64,000 nt of DNA from NCBI GenBank assembly GCA_013127575.1, contig CP053418.1, positions 4,216,001 through 4,280,000 of the forward strand. Reading direction: 5' to 3'. The number at the start of each line of letters is the position of its first letter. The first letter of the stretch is position 1. The DNA is from Ramlibacter terrae. GTDB taxonomy: Bacteria; Pseudomonadota; Gammaproteobacteria; Burkholderiales; Burkholderiaceae_C. Below the pieces are notes generated by a model that did no database searches, was not told the origin of the DNA, and was given only the letters and a program-made list of their open reading frames with translations. Positions 1 through 11,332 of this stretch are shown here, one piece after another. Made by a program: the position numbers and the translations under genes.

Positions 1-533
1 TCGCGGTCCATGCTGGTCAGCAGGATCTCGCCGGCGCCCCGGTTGGCCATTTCCATGGCCCACGCCACGGCGTCGAGGCCGGTGTTCTTGCGGCCGCCGT
101 GGCTGTAGACGTCCCAGCCGGAGCCGTCGGCGCGCCGCTTGGCGTCGATGGCCACCACGATGCACTGGGCGCCGTAGCGCGCCGACGCCGCGGAGATCAC
201 GTCGGGGTTGGCGATGGCGGCCGAATTGAAGCTGGTCTTGTCGGCGCCCGCGTTGAGCAGCCGGCGCACGTCTTCGACGGTGCGGACGCCGCCGCCGACC
301 GTCAGGGGGATGAACACCTGCGAGGCCACCGCTTCGATGATGTGCAGGATGACGTCGCGCTCGTCGCTGGTGGCGGTGATGTCGAGGAAGGTGAGTTCGT
401 CGGCGCCCTGCTCGTTGTAGCGGGCGGCGATCTCCACCGGGTCGCCGGCGTCGCGCAGTTCGACGAAGTTCACGCCCTTGACGACCCGGCCGCCGGTGAC
501 GTCGAGGCAGGGGATGATGCGTTTGGCGAGCAC
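1..533 (-). CDS. hisF: Imidazole glycerol phosphate synthase cyclase subunit HisF (partial, cut by window edge)
   Basis: This is the cyclase half of IGP synthase; it uses ammonia from HisH to make IGP and AICAR in histidine synthesis. About 177 N-terminal codons are present and the rest lies beyond the left edge. The (beta-alpha)8 barrel start [15 protein letters not shown] carries the catalytic Asp11, and VVAIDAKR carries the second catalytic Asp near residue 130. The start is GTG, sharing one base with the hisA stop (TAGTG), so the two are translationally coupled. Unlike most neighbours, this part reads through without a break. Confidence 0.97.
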   Translation of the reverse strand, partial: MLAKRIIPCLDVTGGRVVKGVNFVELRDAGDPVEIAARYNEQGADELTFLDITATSDERDVILHIIEAVASQVFIPLTVGGGVRTVEDVRRLLNAGADKTSFNSAAIANPDVISAASARYGAQCIVVAIDAKRRADGSGWDVYSHGGRKNTGLDAVAWAMEMANRGAGEILLTSMDR

Positions 534-1274
534 TAGGCCGCGCCCAGTTCGTCGGCCTGGGCCTGCGCCTGGACGAAGTCGAGGTCGCCCGAATAGATCG
601 CGCGGCCGCAGATCACGCCCTCGATGCCCTCGTCTTCCACGGCGCAAAGCTGCTCGATGTCGGCCATCGAACCCAGTCCGCCGGAAGCGATCACCGGGAT
701 CGTCAGCGCCTGCGCCAGCTTCACGGTGGCTTCGATGTTGATGCCCGAGAGCATGCCGTCGCGGCCGATGTCGGTATAGACGATGGACTCGACGCCCCAG
801 TCCTCGAACTTGCGGGCGGGTCGACCACCTCGTGGCCGGTCAGCTTGCTCCAGCCGTCGGTGGCGACCTTGCCGTCCTTGGCGTCGAGGCCCACAATGAT
901 GTGGCCGCCGAAAGCGGTGCAGGCGTCCTTGAGGAAGCCGGGGTTCTTGACCGCCGCCGTGCCGATGATCACGTAGCGCAGCCCGCCGTCGATGTACTTC
1001 TCGATGGTGTCCGGGTCGCGGATGCCGCCGCCCAGCTGCACCGGGATGTCGTCGCCGACGGCCCTCAGGATGGAGCGGATGGCGGCGAAGTTCTGCGGCT
1101 TGCCGGCGAAGGCGCCGTTCAGGTCCACCAGGTGCAGGCGGCGCGCGCCCTTCTCGAGCCAGCTGCGCGCCATGGCGGCAGGGTCTTCGCTGAAGGTGGT
1201 GGCTGGTCCATGTCGCCTTGCTTCAGGCGTACACAGTGGCCGTCTTTCAGGTCAATCGCGGGAATCAGGATCAT
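533..1274 (-). CDS. hisA: Phosphoribosylformimino-AICAR isomerase HisA (two frame breaks)
   Basis: HisA isomerises ProFAR to PRFAR, the substrate of HisF/HisH. The start [12 protein letters not shown] gives the catalytic Asp8, and [10 protein letters not shown] contains the second catalytic Asp region; the restored length of about 247 residues matches the family. The frame breaks near 1205 (restoring CCTGG gives MDQATTF) and near 820 (restoring CCAGG gives VVDLARKF). It sits in the his operon directly after hisH and overlaps hisF by one base. Function is certain; the breaks look like sequence errors. Confidence 0.96.
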
Positions 1275-1298
1275 GGCGAGAGCGGCGGGAACCGGGGG

Positions 1299-1946
1299 TC
1301 AGGGATTCCAGTGGAGGAAGTTGCGGTACAGCGAAAGCCCCCGGTCGGCGCTTTTCTCGGGATGGAACTGGGTCGCAAAAATATTATCGCGAGCGACGGC
1401 CGCGGTAAAGCGAACGCCATACTCGGATTCCCCAACACTGTGGCGGGGGTCCGACGGGCGCGCGTAGAAACTGTGGACGAAATAGAAGTGGCTGCCGTCC
1501 GGCACGCCCGCCCACATCGGGTGCGCGCGGCTCTGCCAGACCTGGTTCCAGCCCATTTGCGGCACCTTGTAGCGGCTGCCATCGGGCTGCAGCTGCCCGG
1601 CCAGCTGGAAGCGCACCACCTCGCCGTGGATCAGCCCCAGGCCCTCGGTGGGCCCTTCCTCGCTGCGGTCCAGCACCATTTGCATGCCCACGCAAACGCC
1701 GAACAGCGGCTTGCTGGCGGCGGCTTCGAGCACGGATTCGAGCAAACCCGAGTCGCGCAGCTCCCGCATGCAGTCCGGCATGGCGCCCTGCCCCGGCAGC
1801 ACCACGCGCTCGGCGGCGCGCACCTCTTCGGGGCGCGAGGTGATCACGGCACGGAGGCCGCTCGCCTGCGCCACGTGCAGCACCGCCTGCGACACGGAGC
1901 GCAGGTTGCCCATGCCGTAATCGACCACCGCCACCGTGCGAGGCAT
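1299..1946 (-). CDS. hisH: Imidazole glycerol phosphate synthase glutaminase subunit HisH
   Basis: This class I glutamine amidotransferase supplies ammonia to HisF. It is 215 residues and intact. It begins [17 protein letters not shown]; the nucleophile Cys is in [10 protein letters not shown] and the His/Glu pair is in [10 protein letters not shown] near the C-terminus. The ATG overlaps the hisB TGA by one base (TGATG), showing tight coupling. It is one of the few genes here without a frame break. Confidence 0.97.
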   Translation of the reverse strand: MPRTVAVVDYGMGNLRSVSQAVLHVAQASGLRAVITSRPEEVRAAERVVLPGQGAMPDCMRELRDSGLLESVLEAAASKPLFGVCVGMQMVLDRSEEGPTEGLGLIHGEVVRFQLAGQLQPDGSRYKVPQMGWNQVWQSRAHPMWAGVPDGSHFYFVHSFYARPSDPRHSVGESEYGVRFTAAVARDNIFATQFHPEKSADRGLSLYRNFLHWNP

Positions 1947-2540
1947 CAGAGCGAGCCCTTCGTGGACGGGATCGTGCCCGCGCTGCGCGGGTCGAGTTCC
2001 AAAGCCGCGCGCAGGGCGCGTGCGAAGGCCTTGAAAACCGTTTCGCACTGGTGGTGCGCGTTCTCGCCGCGCAGGTTGTCGATGTGCAGCGTGACGAAGG
2101 CGTGGTTGCAGAAGCCCCGGAAGAACTCGTGCACCAGCTGCACGTCGAAGGTGCCGATCATCCCGCTCTTGAAAGGCACGTTGAGGATCAGCCCCGGGCG
2201 GCCGGAGAAGTCGATCACCACCCGCGACAGCGCTTCGTCGAGCGGCACGTAGGCGTGGCCGTAGCGGCGGATGCCCTTCTTGTCGCCGACCGCCTTCAGC
2301 ACGGCCTGGCCGAAGGTGATGCCGACGTCTTCCACCGTGTGGTGGCCGTCGATGTGCAGGTCGCCCTTGGCGTCGATGTCGAGGTCGACCAGGCCATGCC
2401 GGGCGATCTGGTCCAGCATGTGGTCGAAGAAGCCGATGCCGGTGGCCAGCTTCGCTGGCCGGTGCCGTCGGGTTCACCTTGACGGTGATCTGCGTTTCGA
2501 CGGTGTTGCGGGTGACTTCGGCGGTGCGCGGGGTATTCAT
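1946..2540 (-). CDS. hisB: Imidazoleglycerol-phosphate dehydratase HisB (monofunctional; frame break)
   Basis: HisB removes water from IGP to form imidazole acetol phosphate. It is the short, dehydratase-only form (about 198 residues) without the phosphatase domain of the enterobacterial protein. The paired metal-binding motifs are GHHTVED and ENAHHQCE. The frame is lost between about 2460 and 2480; two lost bases at sites readable as CCTGG and CCAGG restore [20 protein letters not shown]. Its ATG overlaps the hisC stop (ATGA). Confidence 0.96.
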
Positions 2541-3613
2541 AGGGAGGCCTGCAGGGCGGCCAGCATCTGCGTGTTCTCGTCGGCGGTGCCCACGGTCAGG
2601 CGCAGGCAGTTGGCCAGCAAAGGATGCATTTTAGAAACGTTCTTGATGAGCACCCCCGCGCCTTCAATTCCTCGAAAGTGCGCTGGGCATCGGGCACCCG
2701 AACCAGATCATGTTGGCGTCGCTGCGCCACTGCCGCACGCCCGGCAGCCGCGCCAGCGCTTCCTGCAGGCGGGTGCGCTCGCGGCGGATGTCTTCCGCCT
2801 GCCCGGCGAACACGTATTCGTGCTCCAGCGCGAACAGCGCCGCCTCGGAGTTGAGGACGCTGATGTTGTACGGCGGGCGCACCTTGTCGATCTGCGCGAC
2901 CAGTTCCTTGCGCCCCATCATGTAGCCGATGCGCACGCCGGCCAGGCCGAACTTGCTCATGGTGCGCATCAGCAGCACGTGCTCGTTGCTCGCCAGCCGG
3001 TCGATGTAGCTGCGGCTGGAGAACGGCTGGTAGGCCTCGTCGATCACGACCAGGCCGGGGGCGGCGGCGACGATCTTGTCGACCGTGGCGTCGCTCCACA
3101 GGTTCGCGGTCGGGTTGTTCGGGTAGGCGGGTAGACGATCGACGGCTGGTGCTTCTCGATCGCCGCCAGCATCGCGGCTTCGTCCAGCTCGAAGTCGGGC
3201 GTGAGGTCGACGCCGATGAACTTCAGGCCCTGCAGGTGGGCGCTCATCGCGTACATGACGAAGCCGGGCAGCGGCGCGAGGATGCTGGCGCCGGGCACGT
3301 CGCAAGCCATGGCCACCAGCGAGATCAGTTCGTCGGAACCGTTGCCCAGCATCAGGTCGCAGCCAGCCGGCAGCTGGGCGTGCTTCGCCAGCGCCCGCTT
3401 GAGGTCTTCGACGCCGTCGCCCGGATAGCGGTTCAGCGCCACTCCGGCCAGCCGCTCGCCGAGGGCGCGGCGCAGCTCCGGCGGCAGCCGGTGCGGGTTT
3501 TCCATCGCATCGAGCTTGACCAGCCCCTTCGAATCCTGGATCGCATAGGCGTGCATGGACTGCACGTCCTGGCGGATGCGGGTGGCGATGAGGGTCTGGA
3601 GCGAGGCGGTCAT
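2537..3613 (-). CDS. hisC: Histidinol-phosphate aminotransferase HisC (three frame breaks)
   Basis: This fold-type I PLP aminotransferase converts imidazole acetol phosphate to histidinol phosphate. Recognisable parts are YPGDG and LGNGSDELI near the N-terminus, [12 protein letters not shown], the cofactor-region Asp in [10 protein letters not shown], and the Schiff-base Lys in [14 protein letters not shown]. The start [17 protein letters not shown] fits the family. Breaks lie near 3132 and 2692 (both fit CCWGG) and in a G run near 2672. The C-terminus [16 protein letters not shown] ends four bases into hisB. A palindromic element separates hisC from the upstream hisD. Confidence 0.96.
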
Positions 3614-3640
3614 GGATGGAAGGCTGTTGAAATCGCAAAC

Positions 3641-3747
3641 GAACGCAGAGGGCGCAGAGAAGGCGCAGAAATCGCGGAAGGAATCCAAGGAAAAAATGCA
3701 AAGGTCTTTTCTGCGACTTCTGCGAACCCTTTGCGCCCTCTGCGTTC
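3641..3747. repeat. Palindromic GCGCAGA-type element between hisD and hisC
   Basis: A 16-base arm at 3641-3656 (GAACGCAGAGGGCGCA) is matched perfectly by its reverse complement at 3732-3747. The interior holds further imperfect GCAGAA/TTCTGC pairs. The transcript could fold into a long hairpin inside the his operon. A second element of the same type lies at 48431-48547. No coding function is seen. Confidence 0.8.
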
Positions 3748-3786
3748 CGGCTGTCCGCTTTCGCGACAGCCTTCGCAATGCTAACC

Positions 3787-5101
3787 CTAACCCTTCAGCC
3801 GCAGCTCCGCCGCCCGGGCATGGGCCTGCAGGCCTTCGCCATAGGCGAGTTCGGCGGCGACGCGGCCGAGCGTCTGGGCGCCGGCTTCGGTCACTTCGAT
3901 CAGGCTGCTGCGCTTCTGGAAGTCGTACACCCCCAGCGGGCTGGAAAAGCGCGCCGTGGTGCTGGTCGGCAGCACATGGTTCGGTCCGGCGCAGTAGTCG
4001 CCCAGCGACTCGCTGGTGTACGCGCCCGGGAAGATCGCGCCGGCGTGCCGCAGCAGCGGCTCCCAGCGGTGCGGGTCGGCGCTGGCGATCTCCGGTGTTC
4101 GGGGGCGATGCGGTTGCTGATCTCGCAAGCCTCTTCCATGCTGCGCGTGCGGATCAGCGCGCCGCGGCCGGTCAGCGACTTGGCGATGATCTCCGCGCGC
4201 GGCATCTCGGGCAGCATGCGGTCGATAGCGCGCTGCACTTCGTCGATGTAAGCGGCGTCGGGGCACAGCAGGATGCTTTGCGCCAGTTCGTCGTGCTCGG
4301 CCTGCGAGAACAGGTCCATCGCCACCCAGTCGGCCGGCGTGCTGCCGTCGGCCAGCACCAGGATCTCGCTCGGGCCCGCGATCATGTCGATGCCGACGGC
4401 CGAACACGCGGCGCTTGGCGGCGGCGACGTAGGCGTTGCCGGGGCCGGTGACCTTGTCGACCCGCGGCACGGTCTGCGTGCCGTAGGCGAGCGCCGCCAC
4501 GGCCTGCGCGCCGCCGATGGTGAAGGCGCGCGTGACGCCGGCCACGTGCGCGGCCGCCAGCACCAGCGGGTTCTTCTCGCCGCGTGGCGTGGGCACCACC
4601 ATGATGATCTCGCGCACGCCGGCGACGTGCGCCGGGATCGCGTTCATCAGCACCGACGACGGATACGCCGCCTTGCCGCCGGGCACGTAGATGCCCACGC
4701 GGTCGAGCGGCGTCACCTTCTGCCCGAGCAGCGTGCCGTCTTCGTCGCGGTACTGCCAGCTCTCGCCCGACGCCTTCTTCTGCGCCTCGTGGTAGCTGCG
4801 CACGCGGCGCGCGGCGAACTCCAGCGCCTCGCGCTGCTTCGCGGGCAGGCCCTCGAAGGCCGACTTCAGTTCGGCCGCCGTCAGCTCCAGTTCGGCGACG
4901 GAAGACGCTTCCATGTCGAAGCGGCGCGTGTACTCCAGCACCGCGGCGTCACCGCGCGCCTGCACGTCGGCCAGGATGCCGGCGACGGCCTGCTCCACCC
5001 CGCTGTCCGTCTCCGCCGACCAATGCAGCCGCGCCGCCAGGGGCGGCATCGAAGCCGCTTTCGGTGGTGGCGAGGCGCAGGGGCTGGGCGGAAAAGGTCA
5101 T
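3787..5101 (-). CDS. hisD: Histidinol dehydrogenase HisD (frame breaks)
   Basis: This zinc- and NAD-dependent enzyme oxidises histidinol to histidine in two steps. Motifs in order are [66 protein letters not shown] and [12 protein letters not shown]; the restored length is about 438 residues. The ATG at 5101 ([14 protein letters not shown]) is one base from the hisG stop. Breaks lie near 5050, near 4397 (two bases lost, CCAGG read as CCG) and near 4093, where the invariant PEHLE needs CCTGG on the coding strand. Confidence 0.96.
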
Positions 5102-5102
5102 G

Positions 5103-5742
5103 TCAGGCGGTCGCGGCGACCGTGCGGGAGAAGACGTCGATGAGGCGACGGATGGGTTCTTGCTTGAGCTTGAGCGCGGCCTGGTTCACCACCAGCCGCG
5201 AGCTGATGTCCATGATCCGCTCGACCTCGACCAGGTTGTTGGCCTTGAGCGTGTTGCCGGTGGAGACCAGGTCGACGATGGCGTCGGCCAGGCCAGTCAG
5301 CGGCGCCAGTTCCATGCTGCCGTACAACTTGATCAGGTCGACGTGCACGCCCTTGGCGGCGAAGAAGTCGCGCGCGATGCTCACGTACTTGGTGGCCACG
5401 CGCAGGCGCGAGCCCGGCGAACGGCCTTGGCGTAGTCGAAATCGGAACGCACGGCCACGCTCACGCGGCACTTGGCGATCTGCAGGTCGAGCGGCTGGTA
5501 CAGCCCCCGGCTGCCATGCTCGATCAGCGTGTCCTTGCCGGTCACGCCGAGGTCGGCGCCGCCGTACTGCACGTAGGTCGGCACGTCGCTGGCGCGCACG
5601 ATCACCACGCGCAGGTCGGGCTGGCTGGTGGAGAGGATCAGCTTGCGCGACTTCTCCGGGTCGTCGAGCACCTCGATGCCGGCGTCTTTCAGGAGCGGCA
5701 GCGTTTCCTCGAAGATGCGGCCTTTCGACAAGGCGAGGGTGA

Positions 5743-5746
<4 letters not shown>
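5103..5746 (-). CDS. hisG: ATP phosphoribosyltransferase catalytic subunit HisG, short form (one break)
   Basis: HisG catalyses the first committed step of histidine synthesis, joining ATP and PRPP. At about 214 residues it is the short form, which in known species lacks the regulatory C-terminal domain and works with HisZ; no hisZ is in this window. It begins [17 protein letters not shown] and contains [10 protein letters not shown] and RLRVATKYV. The frame breaks near 5416 and CCAGG restores VRQGSRLRV. The ATG overlaps the murA stop (ATGA). Confidence 0.96.
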
Positions 5747-7006
<1,260 letters not shown>

Positions 7007-7010
7007 GGCG

Positions 7011-7253
7011 TCACTTCGGTTGGGCTGCCCATTCGGCGGGCGTGAAGGTCTTGATCGACAAGGCATGCACCTCGTCGGTGTGCATTCTCGCACCCAACGT
7101 CGCGTAGACGCGCTGGTGCCGCTGGAGAGTACGCAGGCCGGCGAACTCGGCTGACACGACCAGCGCCGACCAGTGGCGGCCGTCGCCGTCGACTTCGATG
7201 TGCTCGCAGGGAAGCGTCGCGGTGATGATGGCTTGCAGTTCGAGGGCGGTCAT
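7011..7253 (-). CDS. BolA/IbaG-family protein
   Basis: An 80-residue, intact BolA-like protein with the single KH-like alpha/beta fold. Members bind [2Fe-2S] clusters together with monothiol glutaredoxins. The conserved segment [20 protein letters not shown] contains the His residues used as metal ligands, followed by [10 protein letters not shown]. It is placed directly before murA and after the ABC permease, as IbaG is in many proteobacteria. The subfamily (IbaG rather than BolA) is inferred from this position. Confidence 0.92.
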   Translation of the reverse strand: MTALELQAIITATLPCEHIEVDGDGRHWSALVVSAEFAGLRTLQRHQRVYATLGARMHTDEVHALSIKTFTPAEWAAQPK

Positions 7254-7263
7254 GTGCTTTCCT

Positions 7264-8018
7264 TCAGCCGCGGATCTTGTAGCCGATGCGCAGCAGGTGG
7301 ACGGCCAGCGACGCCACGACGGCGAAGGCGCTGCCGACGATGCCGAAGCTGAGCCACGGCGACACGTCGCTGATGCCGAAGAAGCCGTAGCGGAAGCCGT
7401 CGATCATGTAGAAGAACGGGTTGAGGTGGCTCACGCGTTGCCAGAAAGGCGGCAGCGAGTGGATGGAATAGAAGACGCCGGAGAGGAACGTCATCGGCAT
7501 GATGACGAAGTTCTGGAAAGCCGCCATCTGGTCGAACTTCTCGGCCCAGAGCCCGGCGATCACGCCCAGCGTGCCCAGCATCGCGGCGCCGAGCACCGCG
7601 AAAGCCGGGATCCACAGCGGCGCGGCGAACGAGAGGTCGGTGAACCGGTGGTGACCAGCAGCACGCCGAGGCCCACGCACAGCCCGCGGATGACCGCCGA
7701 ACCGACATAGGCCACGTACCAGCTCCAGTGCGACAGCGGCGTGAGCAGCACGAACACCAGGCTGCCCATGATCTTGCTCTGCACCAGCGACGACGAGCTG
7801 TTGGCGAACGCGTTCTGCAGCACGCTCATCATCACCAGGCCCGGCACCGGGAAGGCGGTGTACTGGATGGTGTCGTACACCTTCACGTGATCGGACAGCA
7901 CGTGGCCGAAGATCAGGAGGTACAGCAGCGCCGTAAGCACGGGCGCGGCGACGGTCTGGAAGCTCACCTTCCAGAAGCGCAGCACTTCCTTGTAGAGGAG
8001 GGTTTGCCAGCCGCTCAT
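7264..8018 (-). CDS. ABC-2 type exporter permease, YadH-like (one break)
   Basis: A roughly 251-residue integral membrane permease of the ABC-2 family with six predicted hydrophobic segments; the family signature region FFYMIDGFRYGFFG is visible near the C-terminus. It starts MSGWQTLLYKEVLRFWKV, with the ATG overlapping the ATPase stop, so the two form an exporter with the upstream ATPase. The frame breaks near 7647; CCTGG restores VTTWFTDLSF. The substrate is not known; the position between mla and murA suggests an envelope role but does not prove one. Confidence 0.92.
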
Positions 8019-8927
8019 GCCACGGCCTCGCGTTCCTTCATCACGTCGAGGAAGACGTCCTCGAGGTCCGCCTTCCGGATCTCGACGTCTTCGACGCGCA
8101 GGCCGGCTTCGCGGATCACGGCGAGGTGCTGCTCGATTTCATGGGCGTCGTGCGCCGGCAGTTGCACGATGCGGCCGGTCACGCGCGCCTTGCCCTCGAA
8201 CTGCGGCGGCAGCGGACCATCGAGCTTGAAGCGCAGCACGTTGCTCGAAGCGGCCTTGAGCAGCTCGCTGGTGCGCTCCAGCGCCACCACCTTGCCGGTC
8301 TTCAGCATCGCGATGCGGCCGCACAGCGCCTCGGCTTCTTCCGGTAGTGCGTGGTGAGCAGCACCGTGTGCCCTTCCCTGTTCAGGCGGGCGATGAACTG
8401 CCACAGCGTCTGCCGCAATTCGACGTCGACGCCGGCGGTGGGTTCGTCCAGCACGATCACGGGCGGCCGATGCACCAGCGCCTGCGCCACCAGCACGCGG
8501 CGCTTCATGCCGCCGGAGAGCTGGCGCATGTTGGCGGTGGCCTTGTCGGCCAGTCCGAGGCTGGAAAGCAGTTCGTCGATCCGGGCGTCGTTGTTCTTCA
8601 CGCCGAAGTAGCCGGACTGGATGCGCAGCGCCTCGCGCACGCTGAAGAAGGGGTCGAACACCAGTTCCTGCGGCACCACGCCGAGCTGGCGGCGGGCCAG
8701 CGCGTAGTCCTTGTGCACGTCGTGGCCGCGCACGAGCACCTTGCCGGCGCTGGCGCGCACCAGGCCGGCGAGGATGCTGATCAGGGTCGTCTTGCCCGCG
8801 CCGTTCGGCCCCAGCAGGCCGAAGAACTCGCCCTCCTCGATGTCGAACGTGACCCCGTCGAGGGCCTGGAAGCTGCCGCGGGGGTGTCGTAGGCCTTGGA
8901 GACGGACTGGAAGGAGATGGCGGGCAT
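8015..8927 (-). CDS. ABC transporter ATP-binding protein, YadG-like (two breaks)
   Basis: Cytoplasmic ATPase partner of the permease encoded next. It shows Walker A LGPNGAGKTTL, the ABC signature LSGGMKRRVLVAQ, Walker B PVIVLDEPTAGVD and the H-loop TTHYLEEAEAL, with a C-terminal extension of about 80 residues. The start MPAISFQSVSKAYDTP is chosen because it gives the complete NBD. Breaks lie in a C run near 8880 and near 8340, where CCTGG restores THYLEE. Confidence 0.93.
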
Positions 8928-8976
8928 GGGCAACCCGCCATTTTACGGGGCGGGCCCCACCCGCGCCGGGATGCGG

Positions 8977-9258
8977 CTAATGCGGCAGTGCCGCCGGTGG
9001 CAGCAGCTCGGACACGCCGTACAGCGTGGCGAGCTCGCGCAGCTTGGGCGGCAGCTGGCTCACCGAGAAGGTCTTGCCCAGCGCCAGCGCCTCGCGCCGG
9101 CAATCGAGGAGCACGGCGAGCACCGACGAATCGAAGCGAACCAGCGCCGATGCATCGGCCACCGCGTGCGTCGATGGATCCGAGCGCAGCGCCTGCGCCA
9201 GCATGCGGCAGCACGCCGGCGCCTGCGCGTGCGTCATCTCGTCGGGCAGCACCAGCAT
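8977..9258 (-). CDS. mlaB: STAS-domain protein MlaB
   Basis: A 93-residue intact STAS protein; MlaB binds the MlaF ATPase and stabilises the MlaFEDB phospholipid transporter. Recognition rests on size, the STAS-like core ADASALVRFDSSVLAVLLDC and position directly after mlaC in the mla operon. The sequence is divergent, as is usual for MlaB. Confidence 0.85.
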   Translation of the reverse strand: MLVLPDEMTHAQAPACCRMLAQALRSDPSTHAVADASALVRFDSSVLAVLLDCRREALALGKTFSVSQLPPKLRELATLYGVSELLPPAALPH

Positions 9259-9265
9259 GCCGGCG

Positions 9266-9908
9266 TCAGCCCCGCTTGGCGTTGGTCTTGTTGCGCTCGG
9301 ACAGCGAGGCGATCAGGCCGTCGACGCCCTTGGCGTTGATCTCCTGCGCGAACTGGCTGCGGTAGGTTTCCACCAGCCACACGCCCAGCACGTTCAGGTT
9401 GTAGATCTTCCAGCCGGAGCCCTGCCCCGGCGTCTTTTCCATGCGGTAGTCGAGTTGGATCGGCTCGCCGCGGCCGCGGATTTCCGTGCGCACGACCACT
9501 TCGGCGTCGGTGGGCGCGGCGCGCAGCGGCTTGACGCTGACGGTCTCTTCGGCCACCTGCGACAGCGCGCCCGAATAGGTGCGCACCAGCAGGATCTTGA
9601 ACTCGTCCTGCAGGCGCTTCTGCTGCTCGGGGGTGGCCTGGCGCCAGGCCGGGCCGACGGCCGAGGCCGTCATGCGCTGGAAGTTCAGGTGCGGCAGGAT
9701 CTTGGTGTCGACCAGCGCGATCACCTTGGCGATGTCGCCGGACTGGACGCTCTTGTCGGCCTTGATCGATGCCAGCACGTCGTCCGACAGGCGCTTGATC
9801 AGCACGTCGGGCGCTTCGTCGGCGGCGTGCGCCAGCGGCAGCCCGCCGAAGGCGAAGCTGGTGGCCAGCACGGCAGCGGCCAGTCGGCCCAGTGGTACGT
9901 CGTTGCAT
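9266..9908 (-). CDS. mlaC: Phospholipid-binding periplasmic protein MlaC (one break)
   Basis: MlaC (Tgt2/toluene-tolerance family) shuttles phospholipids between the outer-membrane MlaA complex and the inner-membrane MlaFEDB complex. It has an N-terminal signal peptide ending near LPLAHAADEAP, then the family core (ALVDTKILPHLNFQRMT, WRQATPEQQKRLQDEFK, DYRMEKTPG). Of three nearby ATGs, the one at 9908 is best placed behind AAAGGA. A two-base loss near 9893 at a CCTGG site disrupts the signal peptide region; restored it reads MQRRTTLGRLAAAVLA. Confidence 0.94.
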
Positions 9909-10017
9909 TCTCATCATCCTTTCGAGCGGCCCGGAGGCCGCGGTGTGCACGTTGGAGCCCAGCGGGAGGCGCCGGTTCGGCACCGTTGACGCCGGATTGC
10001 AACAGCTTGCAAGCCGT

Positions 10018-10835
10018 TCAGCGGGCCGGCGCGGGTGCGGGCTGGCCGGTGGGGTTGGCTTGCGGAGGCGGCGCGGCCTGCGAGCCGCTGTCCGAACCGC
10101 TGGGCAGCGGCGGCGGAACATCGCGCCGCGGATCGTCGGGCTGGTAGATCTCGGCGCGGCGGCGCTGCAGGTGCGCGTCGCGGGTGAAGCTGTACTTGTC
10201 GAGGGCGGCCTCTTCCAGCACCGAGCCGGCGCGCAGCAGGTTCGAGCGCTGGCTCACCACGCGCAGCGTGTAGAGCGTGTAGCGGGTGTTGTACGGACCG
10301 ATCCAGCTGACCACGTCGGCCTGGCGGTCGATGGGCAGCGCCACCGCGTCGCGCAGGGTCGAGGGGCCGAAGATCGGCAGCACCGGTACGGGCCGGAGCC
10401 GACGCCCCAGCGCCCGAGCGTCTGGCCGAAGTCTTCGCGGTGCCGGTCGATGTTGAACTCGCTGGCGATGTCGAAGATGCCGAACAAGCCGAAGACCGTA
10501 TTGAGCTGCACCCGCGCGAAGTTGTCCGCCGCGTCCTGCACGCGGCCTTGCAGCGAGCTGTTGACGAACGACCACATGTCGCCGAGGTTGCCGAAGAAGT
10601 TGGCCACGCCGGTGCGCACCAGCGGCGGCACGTGTTCCTTGTAGACCGTGGCCACCGGGCGCAGCAGCACGGCGTCGACACCCTCGTTGAACTCGGAGAT
10701 CGACCGGTTCATCGGCTCCCGGGGATCGTAGGGTGTGCGATGGGTGACGGTGGCGCAACCCGCCAGCAGGGAAAAGGCGCCGGCAAGCAGCAGGCCGGCG
10801 GCGGCGCGGCGCGCCGGAAAGTAATCTGTTTTCAC
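10018..10835 (-). CDS. mlaA: Outer-membrane lipoprotein MlaA/VacJ (one break)
   Basis: MlaA removes phospholipids from the outer leaflet of the outer membrane and hands them to MlaC. A lipoprotein signal ends in LLAGC (Cys near residue 26), followed by DPREPMNRSISEFNEGVD, the MlaA family start. The C-terminus is a proline-rich tail of about 30 residues. The break near 10386 is restored by CCTGG (GPYLVLPIFGPSTLRD). Having mlaA inside the mla operon, between mlaD and mlaC, differs from E. coli but is normal in Burkholderiales. Confidence 0.95.
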
Positions 10836-11320
10836 TTTTTCTGGGTCGTCCCCGGAGTGGCGGGGCCATCCGCCGCCTTGTTGTACAGGAACTGCCCGAT
10901 CAGGTTTTCCAGCACCACGGCGGATTGCGTACTGCTAATGGTATCGCCTGCGGCCAGCACCTTGGCGTCAGCGCCCGCCTCGACTCCGACGTATTGCTCA
11001 CCCAGCAGGCCGCTGGTGAGGATCTTCAGGGAGCTGTCCTTCGGAAACTGGTAGCGGGTGTCGAAGTCCATGTCGACCCGGGCACGGAAGGTCTTGTCGT
11101 CGAAGGTGATGGACTCCACCCGACCGACGACCACGCCGGCGCTCTTGACCGCCGCCTTGGGCTTGAGGCCGCCGATGTTGTCGAAGCGCGCCATGACGCG
11201 GTAGCTGCTGCCGAAGCTCAGCGACAACAGGTTGGCGGCCTGCAGCGCGAGGAACACCGGGGCCACCGCACCGATGAGCACGAACAGCCCGACCCATACA
11301 TCATTCTTGGTACGTTCCAT
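10832..11320 (-). CDS. mlaD: MCE-domain protein MlaD
   Basis: A 162-residue, intact inner-membrane anchored protein with one N-terminal transmembrane helix (VWVGLFVLIGAVAPVFLAL) and a single MCE domain (YRVMARFDNIGGLKPKAAVK, GLLGEQYVGVEAG). It forms the hexameric periplasmic ring of the Mla transporter. Its stop overlaps the mlaA start. Confidence 0.96.
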   Translation of the reverse strand: MERTKNDVWVGLFVLIGAVAPVFLALQAANLLSLSFGSSYRVMARFDNIGGLKPKAAVKSAGVVVGRVESITFDDKTFRARVDMDFDTRYQFPKDSSLKILTSGLLGEQYVGVEAGADAKVLAAGDTISSTQSAVVLENLIGQFLYNKAADGPATPGTTQKK

Positions 11321-11332
11321 CTCTTGTCACTC

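Noticed and set aside
4273..5742. Long open frame of 489 codons on the plus strand
   Set aside because: It lies opposite hisD and hisG, has low-complexity Arg/Ala-rich translation and no family motif. It is a GC-rich shadow of the coding strand.
9234..10121. Long minus-strand frame over mlaC and mlaA
   Set aside because: Its translation is Arg/Ala/Pro-biased and out of frame with both genes; it only supplies the true first codons of mlaC.
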